49,892 nucleotides of DNA from Lachnospiraceae bacterium UBA1201 (lineage in GTDB: Bacteria > Bacillota > Clostridia > Lachnospirales > Lachnospiraceae): the NCBI GenBank assembly GCA_002309675.1, contig DBXX01000018.1, forward strand, positions 38,197 through 88,088, in the 5' to 3' direction. Shown here piece by piece: positions 40,789 through 48,822 of the stretch; position 1 is the first letter of the stretch, and every line of letters starts with the position of its first letter. Under the pieces are notes generated by a model. That model saw nothing but the letters and a program-made list of their open reading frames with translations, was not told where the DNA came from and searched no databases. The position numbers were made by a program, and so were the translations under genes.

Positions 40789-41835
40789 TTACTTTCCGAT
40801 CTTCTGATCACCGGTGGACCAGACGTGTTTCTCTTTTGCCGCCGCCGGTTTATTCTGCGCCATAACGCCAGCCAGCGGATGCGGCACATACAATTCTTCC
40901 AGATAGTGGATCTCCTCCGCCGACAGATTAAGCTCCACTGCCCGCGCCGCTCCTTCGATGTGATGGAGCTTCGTCGCTCCGACCACGGGAGATGCTACCT
41001 TTGTAAGCAGCCAGGCCAATGCGATCTCCGTCATGGTCACGCCGCGTTTTTCTGCCAGTTCCGCCACCCGGGCCGTGATCTTTCCGTCCTGCTCTGCGGT
41101 TGCGTCGTACTTAAACTTCGCATAGGCGTCCTCCTCGGCACGCTTCGTGCCTCCCTCTCCGGGCAGCCTGGACAGGCGGCCGGAAGCTAAGGCGCTGTAA
41201 GGCGTCAGCGCGATATTTTCCTCGTTACAGTAAGGAACCATTTCCCGCTCCTCCTCGCGGAAGATCAGGTTGTAGTGGCTCTGGACGGAGATGAACTTCG
41301 CGAAGCCTTCCCTCTCCGCGAGAGCATTGGCCTTCGCGATCTGCCATGCAAAACAGTTGGATATGCCGATATACCTGGCTTTTCCGGCCTTCACGATGCG
41401 GTTTAAGCCTTCCATGATATCGTAGATGGGTGTCTGCCAGTCCCACATATGATAGATGTACAGGTCGACATGATCCATCCCGAGGTTTTGAAGGCTCGTG
41501 TTGATCATGTTTTCTATATGCTGACGGCCGCTGATACCGTTTTCGATCTCTTCCTGAGTTCTCGGAAGGAACTTGGTCGCTACGACGACCTCGTCGCGCT
41601 TAGCAAAATCGCGCAATGCGCGGCCCACATACTGCTCACTGGTACCGCTCTGATAGGCAATGGCGGTATCGTAGAAATTGACCCCCAGATCCAGTCCGCG
41701 GCGAATGATCTCCCGCGAGTGTTCCTCATCGATGGTCCAGCTGTGCTGTCCCCTTCCCGGATCCCCGAAGCCCATGCAGCCCATGCAGATCCGTGACACA
41801 TTTAAATCTGAGTTCCCTAATTTCGTATACTTCAT
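40789..41835 (-). CDS. Aldo/keto reductase
   Basis: 348 aa NAD(P)H-dependent reductase of the YdjG/AKR family. The catalytic tetrad is visible: FYDTAIAYQSG (Asp, Tyr), VVVATKF (Lys) and LYIYHMWDWQTP (His). GISNCFAWQIAKA and the IALTPYSALASGRLSR cofactor segment follow. Substrate unknown; aldehydes or quinones are plausible. The ATG at 41835 follows an AAAGGA site; the first 20 codons of the longer frame lie in a palindrome (41851-41864). It follows tetR by 32 bases. Confidence 0.93.
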   Translation of the reverse strand: MKYTKLGNSDLNVSRICMGCMGFGDPGRGQHSWTIDEEHSREIIRRGLDLGVNFYDTAIAYQSGTSEQYVGRALRDFAKRDEVVVATKFLPRTQEEIENGISGRQHIENMINTSLQNLGMDHVDLYIYHMWDWQTPIYDIMEGLNRIVKAGKARYIGISNCFAWQIAKANALAEREGFAKFISVQSHYNLIFREEEREMVPYCNEENIALTPYSALASGRLSRLPGEGGTKRAEEDAYAKFKYDATAEQDGKITARVAELAEKRGVTMTEIALAWLLTKVASPVVGATKLHHIEGAARAVELNLSAEEIHYLEELYVPHPLAGVMAQNKPAAAKEKHVWSTGDQKIGK

Positions 41836-41850
41836 AACTTCGATCCTTTC

Positions 41851-41864
41851 ACCGGACGTCCGGT
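41851..41864. promoter_or_regulatory. 14-bp perfect palindrome between tetR and the aldo/keto reductase
   Basis: ACCGGACGTCCGGT, its own reverse complement. It ends 3 bases after the tetR stop and 15 bases before the reductase start. Either an mRNA-level element or an operator of another regulator; it does not match the TetR operators. Confidence 0.4.
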
Positions 41865-41867
41865 CGC

Positions 41868-42491
41868 TCACACACCCAACAGGCGGCTCAAACAACCGCA
41901 GGTGAGTTCATATACCGTTTGATATACGTAATCGATCCCTGCTTCCTTCATGGCGACCCTCTGTTTTTCCGTAACCGTCGTATAGGGGTAAATGCCAAAC
42001 ATAAAGGGATAGAATGTATAGATAAAGTTTTGTATATCTGCCGCAGTCATATCCGGGCAATATTTCCTAAGCAGCGCGCTCACCAGCTCCATCGAGCGCC
42101 CGTAGGCCCGTTTAAACGCGGTAAGGAGCTCCTGCCGGCTGTTCGCTTCCATGTCATAGATATTCATGGACAGGAGCTTTAAGAGCTGCTCCCTCCCGGC
42201 CAGAGACGCCGCGATCCTATCTGCCAGTTCTGCTTTCGATAGCGTCTCGTTTTCCTCGAGTATGGCAGTCAGGTTTTCGTTCCAGCGCTCATACTCTCTT
42301 TGAAACAGCGCCAGGAAAATCTCCTCCTTCGTCTGAAAGTAGTTATAGATCGTGGGTCTGGAAAATGAAGTGGTATTCCCGATCTCCTTTAATGTGATCT
42401 CGCGGAAACTCATCGTCCGGTATAACTGCTCACAGGCGTTGATGATCTCCTCACGTCTCTGTGTGATCAAATCGGCCGTTCCCTTAAACAT
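41868..42491 (-). CDS. TetR family transcriptional regulator (repressor of this operon)
   Basis: 207 aa from the ATG at 42491 with AAGGAG 5 bases upstream. The N-terminal HTH: ITQRREEIINACEQLYRTMS, then ITLKEIGNTTSFSRPTIYNYFQTKEEIFLAL, the classic TetR DNA-binding segment (residues 8-56). The ligand domain is helical and ends in VYELTCGCLSRLLGV; it carries the YSIRV-TetR-like C-terminal extension with several Tyr/Phe. Ligand unknown. Two identical 15-bp operators flank its promoter, so it most likely represses its own operon. Confidence 0.93.
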   Translation of the reverse strand: MFKGTADLITQRREEIINACEQLYRTMSFREITLKEIGNTTSFSRPTIYNYFQTKEEIFLALFQREYERWNENLTAILEENETLSKAELADRIAASLAGREQLLKLLSMNIYDMEANSRQELLTAFKRAYGRSMELVSALLRKYCPDMTAADIQNFIYTFYPFMFGIYPYTTVTEKQRVAMKEAGIDYVYQTVYELTCGCLSRLLGV

Positions 42492-42523
42492 ATGCTCTCC
42501 TTTCTGCCTTCCGATAATCGTGG

Positions 42524-42538
42524 TTGACACCGTGTCAA
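42524..42538. promoter_or_regulatory. TetR operator O2 (TTGACACCGTGTCAA)
   Basis: 15-bp palindrome with a central C, TTGACAC-C-GTGTCAA, just downstream of the transcription start of the operon. Confidence 0.85.
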
Positions 42539-42545
42539 TAATTGT

Positions 42546-42574
42546 ATTATACAGTATGGTTGACACCGTGTCAA
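42546..42574 (-). promoter_or_regulatory. Consensus promoter of the TetR redox operon
   Basis: Minus strand TTGACA (42569-42574), 17-base spacer, TATAAT (42546-42551): a perfect sigma-A promoter. The -35 box is inside operator O1, so binding of TetR there must exclude RNA polymerase. Confidence 0.92.
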
Positions 42575-42576
42575 CC
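42558..42576. promoter_or_regulatory. TetR operator O1 (19-bp palindrome)
   Basis: GGTTGACAC-C-GTGTCAACC, a 19-bp perfect palindrome. Its centre is 36 bp from that of O2, on the same core TTGACACCGTGTCAA. Confidence 0.88.
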
Positions 42577-42583
42577 CTTTTTC

Positions 42584-42620
42584 AAAAAATATGCGTCCCT
42601 GCTGACGCAGGAGCGCATAT
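42584..42620 (-). terminator. Terminator of the 559-aa lipoprotein gene
   Basis: Minus strand ATATGCG-TCCTGC stem with GCAGG-CGCATAT around GTCA, followed by TTTTTT. It insulates the TetR promoter from upstream transcription. Confidence 0.82.
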
Positions 42621-42644
42621 CATATATTAAAACACAGATGCTAT

Positions 42645-44324
42645 TTATTTACCTTCAAACTTAAATACGGGATTCTTTGTTCCGCTTGTGTCTACCGATA
42701 CATCCGAAAAACGCTCTGCGTTTTCCTTTATGAGCGCCTGCCACTCCGACTCACTGCCCTCGTAGATGATCGTAGCGCCCTCGGCGAGATTAATGCTATG
42801 CTCAAAGCCTCTATACGTAAAATGCTTCACACTCTTCGGAATGTAGAGCGTGTTGATACTACGGTCCTCCACATTATGGATGCTGACGACCGTATCAGGT
42901 ATAATGAGTTTTTGAATGTGTTCCTCATAGGAAGAAGGCTGCCACAAATCCACGATCGTTACCGGCTTACCGCCGATCTCTTTCGGAATGGTTACTTCGT
43001 TTTCGCTTCCAAGGTATCTTAGAACAGTTACACAGTTCGCATACTCTTTATAGACCCAGTCGCCCTCCAGCTTATCCTCATAGGAATCGGCCCGGCTCTT
43101 TATAAGCGGGGCGCCCGGAAGGACTCTTCCGTTAAGCGATGTACGGTACACTGCCATGTCATCGTCATTTATGAGTAAAAGATCATCATTTATGATCGCC
43201 AGGGCTAAGGTATCAAAATCTTTTCTGCCTTCCATGAGCGGTTCTGCTTCGGCTTTCTCGGCGATCCGTTTGCGGCTGATTCCACGTCCTTTGTCGATAT
43301 AGTAAACATAATCGCCGAAGACATTTATAGCGCCCTCTTCCCAAATCTCGTCTTTCGAAAGCAGGTAGTACTTCCGGCCCGATTCAATATTCACGAAGAC
43401 CATGCCTTTTTGTCCGCCGAACTCTTCCGCCTTGCAACGGTAGGCCGCGTAATCGCCCATAATAAACGGAACTGCATCATCGTCTTGCGGAAGCGCACAC
43501 ACATCCTGCTCGTTTCCTTTTTCATCGGCTCTGAACAGCCCGTAGGGCTCCATGTCCGAAGTAAGCTTCACATAATAAGTATAACCGTCATGGACGTCCA
43601 CGAAATATTTTTGTTCTTCGTTATCAATAAATGAAAGGTCCAGGTCTTTCAACGTTTTGCTTTTGGGATCAAACTCTAACACCCCGAAGGCATCGGGTCT
43701 GGTGTATCTGAGAAAAAGCCTTCCGTCACTTACGACAGGCATGTTGCGAAATCTGTACTCGTTGCCGGCGGGCACAGCTTCAAAGATACTTCTGGTATTG
43801 ATATCGATTCCCATGATTGTAGAATTCTGGCCAATGCCGGACAGGAAGTATAAGGCATCGTCCGTGGGATAAATAAAATATACGCCCAGTTGTGTGACCC
43901 CTCCGTCTTTCGGTGCCGGAATCACTGCCAAAAGCTCCGGCTTCTTTTCGCCGTCTCTAAGCATATAAATGTTCTCGGAGTCTGGATAGCCGGTATCGAC
44001 ACCGGTCAGGTCCCTGGCGCTCTGAACGAAATACGTGACGCCGTCTTTGTAAGCGATCCTACCATAAGTGGATACATAATTAGAGCCCAGTTTGGCTTCT
44101 TCTTTCTGCTCAGCGGCACTTGTCGTCGGCGTTTCGACGGACAATGTCGACGTTTCAACGACTTGCGTGGCTTTCGTCTCCGCTTCCGTACCTGTTTTGC
44201 TCACATCTACGGCAGAAGTACTATTCTCTGTCGCCTTCGTTGTAGAAGTATCCTTACCATCCGCGCAGCCGCAAAGAAGCGCAGCGCATAATAACACAGC
44301 AGCTATTTTACAGTTCTTGATCAT
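42645..44324 (-). CDS. Lipoprotein with DUF5050-like and leucine-rich-type repeats, 559 aa
   Basis: Signal MIKNCKIAAVLLCAALLCGC (lipobox LLCGC), then a Thr/Ser-rich linker of about 65 residues. Residues 80-400 are built of repeated strand-turn units with Tyr-Tyr-Asp and Gly patterns (e.g. DALYFLSGIG, YVYYIDKGRGIS) typical of DUF5050 beta-propeller-like proteins. The end (about 440-550) has an SLLNTL-like series, e.g. VTIPKEIGGKPVTIVDLW and LIIPDTVVSIHNV, resembling BspA-type leucine-rich repeats. Likely a cell-surface protein for adhesion or sensing. Promoter at 44392-44420. Confidence 0.82.
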   Translation of the reverse strand: MIKNCKIAAVLLCAALLCGCADGKDTSTTKATENSTSAVDVSKTGTEAETKATQVVETSTLSVETPTTSAAEQKEEAKLGSNYVSTYGRIAYKDGVTYFVQSARDLTGVDTGYPDSENIYMLRDGEKKPELLAVIPAPKDGGVTQLGVYFIYPTDDALYFLSGIGQNSTIMGIDINTRSIFEAVPAGNEYRFRNMPVVSDGRLFLRYTRPDAFGVLEFDPKSKTLKDLDLSFIDNEEQKYFVDVHDGYTYYVKLTSDMEPYGLFRADEKGNEQDVCALPQDDDAVPFIMGDYAAYRCKAEEFGGQKGMVFVNIESGRKYYLLSKDEIWEEGAINVFGDYVYYIDKGRGISRKRIAEKAEAEPLMEGRKDFDTLALAIINDDLLLINDDDMAVYRTSLNGRVLPGAPLIKSRADSYEDKLEGDWVYKEYANCVTVLRYLGSENEVTIPKEIGGKPVTIVDLWQPSSYEEHIQKLIIPDTVVSIHNVEDRSINTLYIPKSVKHFTYRGFEHSINLAEGATIIYEGSESEWQALIKENAERFSDVSVDTSGTKNPVFKFEGK

Positions 44325-44391
44325 AGTACTACCTCAAATCAGTTTCTTTCCGCCGATCCACGCTCCAAATAAGCGAATCGGCTCTCTTGTT

Positions 44392-44420
44392 ATTATGATA
44401 AAAACCGCCTCGAATGTCAA
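44392..44420 (-). promoter_or_regulatory. Promoter of the 559-aa lipoprotein gene
   Basis: Minus strand TTGACA (44415-44420), 17-base spacer, CATAAT (44392-44397). The leader can fold with GCCGAT/ATCGGC arms (44353-44387). Confidence 0.75.
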
Positions 44421-44478
44421 GTCCGATTGCTGTGGCGCAGCGAACTGACCTCCGGGGCGGTGTTTGTTTACTAAAACG

Positions 44479-44583
44479 TTATGTGACAGCGATTCGGAAT
44501 GTCTCTTCGTTCAGTACATATTCTGGCCGTTCCGGGTGGCCAGGATCTGACGGTTCATGTTCGTCAGGCAGCCCCGGGATCAT
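44479..44583 (-). other. Possible gene remnant in the 341-bp gap (34-codon frame)
   Basis: The stretch between PhzF and the lipoprotein gene has no clear gene. A minus frame from an ATG at 44583 reads MIPGLPDEHEPSDPGHPERP and ends NEETFRIAVT at a stop, which looks like the tail of a larger protein (Glu/Pro-rich) with no ribosome site. I cannot tell remnant from chance. Confidence 0.2.
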
Positions 44584-44665
44584 TTCGGTTTAAGATCGAT
44601 CCACATAGCGGGGCGGATAGTCAAGCTTTCATTGACAGAGGTACCGAAGTCGTTCGATCTCCTTA

Positions 44666-45439
44666 TCAAATCCTCAGTTCACTGACAGCGAATATGACCG
44701 CTCTCCCTGAAATGATCACCCGGTTGTCTCTGAGCTCGCAGGTCATCTCGCCTCCGCGCTTTGATGCCTGATACGCTTTGAGACTGCTTTTGCCCAGACG
44801 CTTTATCCAATACGGTGTTATTATGCAGTGCACAGAACCCGTAACCGGATCCTCATTGACACTGAGTTTAGGTACGAAAAAACGCGAAACACAGTCATAG
44901 TCTTTTCCGGGCGCAGTAACGCCGACACCCAGACCATCCAGTAGCTTCACCTTATCGAAGTCGGGCTGCATATTCCGAATTATGTCTTCATCTTCATAAA
45001 CCAGAAGCAGGTCGCGGTCAATGTATGCCTCTTTGGGAGTCACTCCCATGGCAGCTGTCATCTCATCCGTGACCGGCACCCGGTTCAGGCTATACACCGG
45101 GAAATCCATCTCTATACCGTCGCCGCGTCTCCCGGTAAACAAGTCCCCGCTCAGCGTGTGGAACACGATCCGATCGGCATCGTTCTCGTAATACGTAAAG
45201 AGCACGTATGCGGTCGCCAGTGTCGCATGTCCGCATAAGTTGATCTCACCGCCGGGCGTAAACCATCTCAGGTCGTATCCTTCCGCTGCTTTAACGGCAA
45301 ATGCGGTTTCCGATAAGTTGTTCTCCGCAGCGATATCCATCATCTGTTTTTCCGGCAGCCATGCATCCAGGATGCATACCGCTGCCTGATTTCCATGGAA
45401 TACTACGTCTGTAAATGCATCTACGATATATTGTTTCAT
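44666..45439 (-). CDS. PhzF family isomerase-like protein
   Basis: 257 aa, diaminopimelate-epimerase-like fold. Signatures: YIVDAFTDVVFHGNQAAVC at the start, AENNLSETAFAVK (the catalytic Glu in NLSETAF), LCGHATLATAYVLF and DPVTGSVHCIITPYW near the end. Named after phenazine synthesis, but most such genes have unassigned roles; isomerisation or detoxification of a small acid is possible. Start at 45439. It follows the phosphotransferase gene by 23 bases. Confidence 0.92.
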   Translation of the reverse strand: MKQYIVDAFTDVVFHGNQAAVCILDAWLPEKQMMDIAAENNLSETAFAVKAAEGYDLRWFTPGGEINLCGHATLATAYVLFTYYENDADRIVFHTLSGDLFTGRRGDGIEMDFPVYSLNRVPVTDEMTAAMGVTPKEAYIDRDLLLVYEDEDIIRNMQPDFDKVKLLDGLGVGVTAPGKDYDCVSRFFVPKLSVNEDPVTGSVHCIITPYWIKRLGKSSLKAYQASKRGGEMTCELRDNRVIISGRAVIFAVSELRI

Positions 45440-45462
45440 ACTTTCTCCTCCATAAGACCCGA

Positions 45463-46500
45463 CTATAGTATCCGGCGCAGCCTCTGCAAAGCATCGGATA
45501 TTTCCCGAAGTCTTCCATGTACCTCACGGCAGATCTCCGTACGCCAAAACGCAAACTGCAACAATTCATCCCGGTTCTCCAGTTCCGTCAGGAGATATTC
45601 CTTATAACCGTAGCAACTGCGCGCCAGCTGGAACAGGTATACATAAGGCATCGCTTCCAGATCCCGCCGGGTAAGATTTGCGTATTTCATGTATTCCCTG
45701 ACATAGGCCACAAAATCCTCCAGGTCCAGAGGACTTCCGCCCTTACATGCACCGGAAGACTGCATGTACGACCTCATGATCTCCCATACGGCGGGGATGC
45801 ATGCTGCGGACGCAAAGTCTATGACCGCTTTGATCTTGGAGCCACTGCATATCAACTGACAGTCCATATAATCCCCGTGGGACGGCGTATATGTAATGCC
45901 TTTATAGTATGCTTTCAGACCCGTCAATGATATGTTCAGTTCCTTCTTGTAGAGAAGGTCACCGCGTATTCTCTCACGGTCCGGGACGTCCTGCTTTTTA
46001 TCCAAGGCTACCAGGAGCTCATTGCATTTTCCGGAGGCTTCTTCTGCTGAATATTTTTCCGCCCACTCCGGAGTCATACTCATCTTCATCGGATATTCTC
46101 TGAGGCAGTTGTGTAATTCCCCGAGATAACGCGCACACTCCGGGAGGAGTTCGTGCGGCAGGGCATTCATATAGGTTTCCCCTTCAATAAACTCCTGAAC
46201 GCCGACCCTATGACCGCCAAACTCCGTATGGTATTTTCCCGAGGCAGTCTTTACGAAAGCGGCCGTCGGGAAACCGCGGGCAATGAGAAACGACACCAGT
46301 TTTCCTTCCGAATCAACATCCTCCGGCGTAAACCAGCTCTGATACTCTTTCAGGAAGAACTCGCCTTCCCGGCAATGAATCCGGAAGCAATTTGCGGTTC
46401 CCTGCGATAAACGCGTTTCTTCTATGAGATGAAGTCCGTATTCATCTAGCAAAAGGCGCTCCATATTCTCTTTGCTTAAGGCTGTTTTTTCTAGAGACAT
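45463..46500 (-). CDS. Phosphotransferase (APH/CotS-like kinase)
   Basis: 345 aa from the ATG at 46500, where GGAGG lies 7 bases upstream; a longer reading to 46521 would put that site inside. The kinase motifs: glycine-free P-loop region RIHCREGEFFLKEYQSW (Lys), YTPSHGDYMDCQLIC (the Brenner loop HGDxxxxQ, Asn changed to Gln) and IKAVIDFASAACIPAVWEI (metal Asp). It lacks a signal; the substrate (a sugar, choline, homoserine or aminoglycoside-like alcohol) is unknown. Resistance cannot be claimed. It is followed by PhzF. Confidence 0.8.
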   Translation of the reverse strand: MSLEKTALSKENMERLLLDEYGLHLIEETRLSQGTANCFRIHCREGEFFLKEYQSWFTPEDVDSEGKLVSFLIARGFPTAAFVKTASGKYHTEFGGHRVGVQEFIEGETYMNALPHELLPECARYLGELHNCLREYPMKMSMTPEWAEKYSAEEASGKCNELLVALDKKQDVPDRERIRGDLLYKKELNISLTGLKAYYKGITYTPSHGDYMDCQLICSGSKIKAVIDFASAACIPAVWEIMRSYMQSSGACKGGSPLDLEDFVAYVREYMKYANLTRRDLEAMPYVYLFQLARSCYGYKEYLLTELENRDELLQFAFWRTEICREVHGRLREISDALQRLRRIL

Positions 46501-46557
46501 TCCCTTCCCTCCGGTGATCAAAGAAGCTTTATTTCATCTTATACCTCTCCGTTTCGA

Positions 46558-46983
46558 TTATTGTTTATGCCGGTCTCGCATCCGCAGAACTCCTGCGGTG
46601 ATGATCAATAAACTCGCAACCAATGTCATTACAAACAGGCCCGTGGGCGACCCCCGAAATATAGGTTTTGTCGGCTCATTTAACTCAGCGACATAAACAT
46701 ATACATTCCAAACGAGCATTAAGCCCCCGACACAAAAGTGCCTGATACCCCTGCTCTTCTTATCGAATATAAGATCCAGTATCACAAACAGAACCACCGG
46801 TATCGCGATCACCCATCCCCAAATGGGCAGATCGAACCCCGGCAGATCGATCCGGGCGTGGCTCGAAGTAACGAGCCAGCCAACAATACCACAAAACGAC
46901 ATCACGAGGCCAATGATCACGAAGAAATTACTGATCCACCGGATATTTTCCTGAATTTCTTCTGTCTTACCTGTTCTGAACAT
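46558..46983 (-). CDS. Small membrane protein of unknown function, 141 aa
   Basis: Four membrane helices are evident: residues 18-40, 50-68, 85-100 and 112-132. The C terminus is basic (RMRDRHKQ), the N terminus soluble (FRTGKTEEIQENIRW). No family recognised. It precedes the phosphotransferase gene by 57 bases. Confidence 0.7.
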   Translation of the reverse strand: MFRTGKTEEIQENIRWISNFFVIIGLVMSFCGIVGWLVTSSHARIDLPGFDLPIWGWVIAIPVVLFVILDLIFDKKSRGIRHFCVGGLMLVWNVYVYVAELNEPTKPIFRGSPTGLFVMTLVASLLIITAGVLRMRDRHKQ

Positions 46984-47307
46984 AGATTTCCTCCGCTTTG
47001 AATACTTTTACCAGACTCTCTCAATTTCGGGCTTTCAGCCCCTACTCACCATAGCTTATGAACAATATACTTCCAACCGGCGTCTCTTCGAAAAGGACCG
47101 CATCAGGCTGAGGTTTTACTTTTATTAAATTATACATTTCAATCGATATACGGTCAAGGCAGAAGTGAATCTTTACCCGCTTAACTGCATGATAAACTTC
47201 ATCCTTGAATTTCCCGGGAACTTGCTGTAAACTTGAACGGAAAGAATTATCCGATCCGCCGACATTTTGGGTGGGTCGATCGTTATACATGCAGGAGGGA
47301 GCCGATC
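46984..47307. other. Intergenic region before the sigma factor gene (324 bp)
   Basis: No convincing gene. It holds the upstream region of the divergent membrane protein and sigma factor genes. A minus frame of 82 codons at 47042-47290 (ending PVGSILFISYGE) has no ribosome site and no recognisable features. An ECF-type promoter for the sigma gene might lie around GGGAACTT (47217-47224), but the -10 is not clear. Confidence 0.4.
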
Positions 47308-47808
47308 ATGCCGTCTATTTCTGCAAATGCGGAGTTTGAAGCGTTTTATGAACGACACTGGCGATATGTGTATCGTCTGTGTTTTAGTTTCATGCGCTCT
47401 GAGGCAGATGCGGAGGATTGCGCGGAGGATGTGTTCGTGAAGGTGCTGACCGGTTCGTATGAATTTGCCGATGAGACGCACGAACGAAAATGGCTGTGCG
47501 TGACCGCCTCCAACCTATGTAAAGACCGGCTGGGAAGCTATGGACGGCGAAATGTCGAATCCCTGGACGCGGACGATGCGCCGGAGATCGCGGCACCGGA
47601 AGAAGACTGGGATGACTTGGAAGATGTACGTGAAGCGGTCCTTTCCCTTCCTCCGAAATTGAAGGATGTGGTCTGGATGTATTATTATGACGGGTACCAA
47701 ACCGACGAGATCGCGACCGCCCTGGGCAGGCCTCCCTCCACCGTGCGGAACCAGTTACGGGACGCCAGAAAGAAACTTGAAAAAGCGCTGCGAAACAATC
47801 ACCCATAA
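47308..47808 (+). CDS. RNA polymerase ECF sigma factor
   Basis: 166 aa from the ATG at 47308 (GGAGG 9 bases upstream). Sigma-70 region 2: FEAFYERHWRYVYRLCFSFM-SEADAEDCAEDVFVKVL; region 4: LPPKLKDVVWMYYYDGYQTDEIATALGRPPSTVRNQLRDARKKLEKAL, the HTH for the -35 box. Group 4 (ECF) sigma. It is followed 11 bases later by a membrane protein likely to be its anti-sigma factor. Regulon unknown; the downstream DUF4358 gene has no identifiable ECF promoter. Confidence 0.92.
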   Translation: MPSISANAEFEAFYERHWRYVYRLCFSFMRSEADAEDCAEDVFVKVLTGSYEFADETHERKWLCVTASNLCKDRLGSYGRRNVESLDADDAPEIAAPEEDWDDLEDVREAVLSLPPKLKDVVWMYYYDGYQTDEIATALGRPPSTVRNQLRDARKKLEKALRNNHP

Positions 47809-47819
47809 GACATGAAGGT

Positions 47820-48638
47820 ATGCATATGAACGATAACACAAATGAAAAATTCCATACCGGGATCGAAACCGAAATTACTTCGGCAGAGAAAGACGCCGTA
47901 CAGGAAGCATTCGATTCCATCGAGCCCGCAGAAGGCGCTAAGGCACGGATGTATGCGAACATCCTGCATAAAGCCTCCGCAGAGTCAGAGCGCGCGCAAG
48001 TTACTGCCTCGACACAGGAACCTGAAAAGTCTTTGTCGTCGCCGATCTCTATCGCATCTTCGGATGCGCCTGTAACACGTCGGCGCTCTACAAAAGCACC
48101 CCTGCTCCGGGTGACCCGATGGGCTCTGCCCATGGCCGCCTGTCTGGTGCTCCTGATCTTCGGAATCATTAAAATGAGCGGGCATAAGCCTGTGGACATC
48201 ATTGATACACAAGGCGGAGGCCCGACGAACAGCGCGATCGCCGGTGGCGCGCAACAACCGGCACCCATTACCGGGTACGGATCTTCGGATGCATTAAAAA
48301 AGGCAACCGGCCTGTATGTTCAGGCCCCTGAGGGCACGGAAGAGGTCCTCTACTGCTCTGTCGGAACGGATATCGCCGAAGTATCTTTTACTGTCAGCGG
48401 AAAGCAGTATACGCTCCGGGCTTCGAAGCGGGCTGATGATTTCTCCGGCCTCTTCGGTGAAGAGATCAACCATACCGTAGCAGATAAAGAAAACGGCGCG
48501 GTGCTCACAGCCCTGCGTGACGAAGGCATCACCTACAATAAGATCGAATGGAAGGCCGGAGACACGAACTACGTGCTTATGAACACGGATGGTGCCGGGC
48601 TTAACGGCATTATGAACGTATATAAAATGGTTAAATAA
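47820..48638 (+). CDS. Probable anti-sigma factor with one membrane helix
   Basis: 272 aa. The cytoplasmic N terminus (about 1-95) is acidic and Ala/Glu-rich (EKDAVQEAFDSIEPAEGAKA), then a membrane helix at about 100-118 (WALPMAACLVLLIFGIIKM), and an outside domain of about 150 residues containing FTVSGKQYTLRASKRADDFSG, which resembles DUF4367-type domains. No zinc-binding HxxxCxxC motif is seen, so the class of anti-sigma is not the ZAS type. Position directly after the sigma gene, and topology, are the basis of the call. Confidence 0.65.
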   Translation: MHMNDNTNEKFHTGIETEITSAEKDAVQEAFDSIEPAEGAKARMYANILHKASAESERAQVTASTQEPEKSLSSPISIASSDAPVTRRRSTKAPLLRVTRWALPMAACLVLLIFGIIKMSGHKPVDIIDTQGGGPTNSAIAGGAQQPAPITGYGSSDALKKATGLYVQAPEGTEEVLYCSVGTDIAEVSFTVSGKQYTLRASKRADDFSGLFGEEINHTVADKENGAVLTALRDEGITYNKIEWKAGDTNYVLMNTDGAGLNGIMNVYKMVK

Positions 48639-48664
48639 ACTCTTTCTAAGCATTATCTGAATAA

Positions 48665-48700
48665 AGGCCGGCCGCGCGGGACCCCTCCCGTGCGGCCGGC
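48665..48700 (+). terminator. Terminator of the sigma/anti-sigma operon
   Basis: Long GC stem AGGCCGGCCGCGCGGGA / TCCCGTGCGGCCGGCCT with a 4-base loop and a T-rich tail (GATTTTAT). Confidence 0.85.
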
Positions 48701-48822
48701 CTGATTTTATTCAAAAAAGCTGCCGCTTTCCCGACATTTCCGTTTCTTCATTCGTTATACAGTCAGATGACGGTGACAAAACAAACGATCGCCGCCGAAA
48801 ACCAATGAAATGAGGTACTCTT

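Noticed and set aside
45463..46500. Aminoglycoside resistance gene
   Set aside because: Only the general kinase fold is visible, with a changed Brenner loop residue; housekeeping small-molecule kinase is as likely.
47042..47290. 82-codon minus frame before the sigma gene
   Set aside because: No ribosome site, no recognisable features, lies where divergent promoters are expected.
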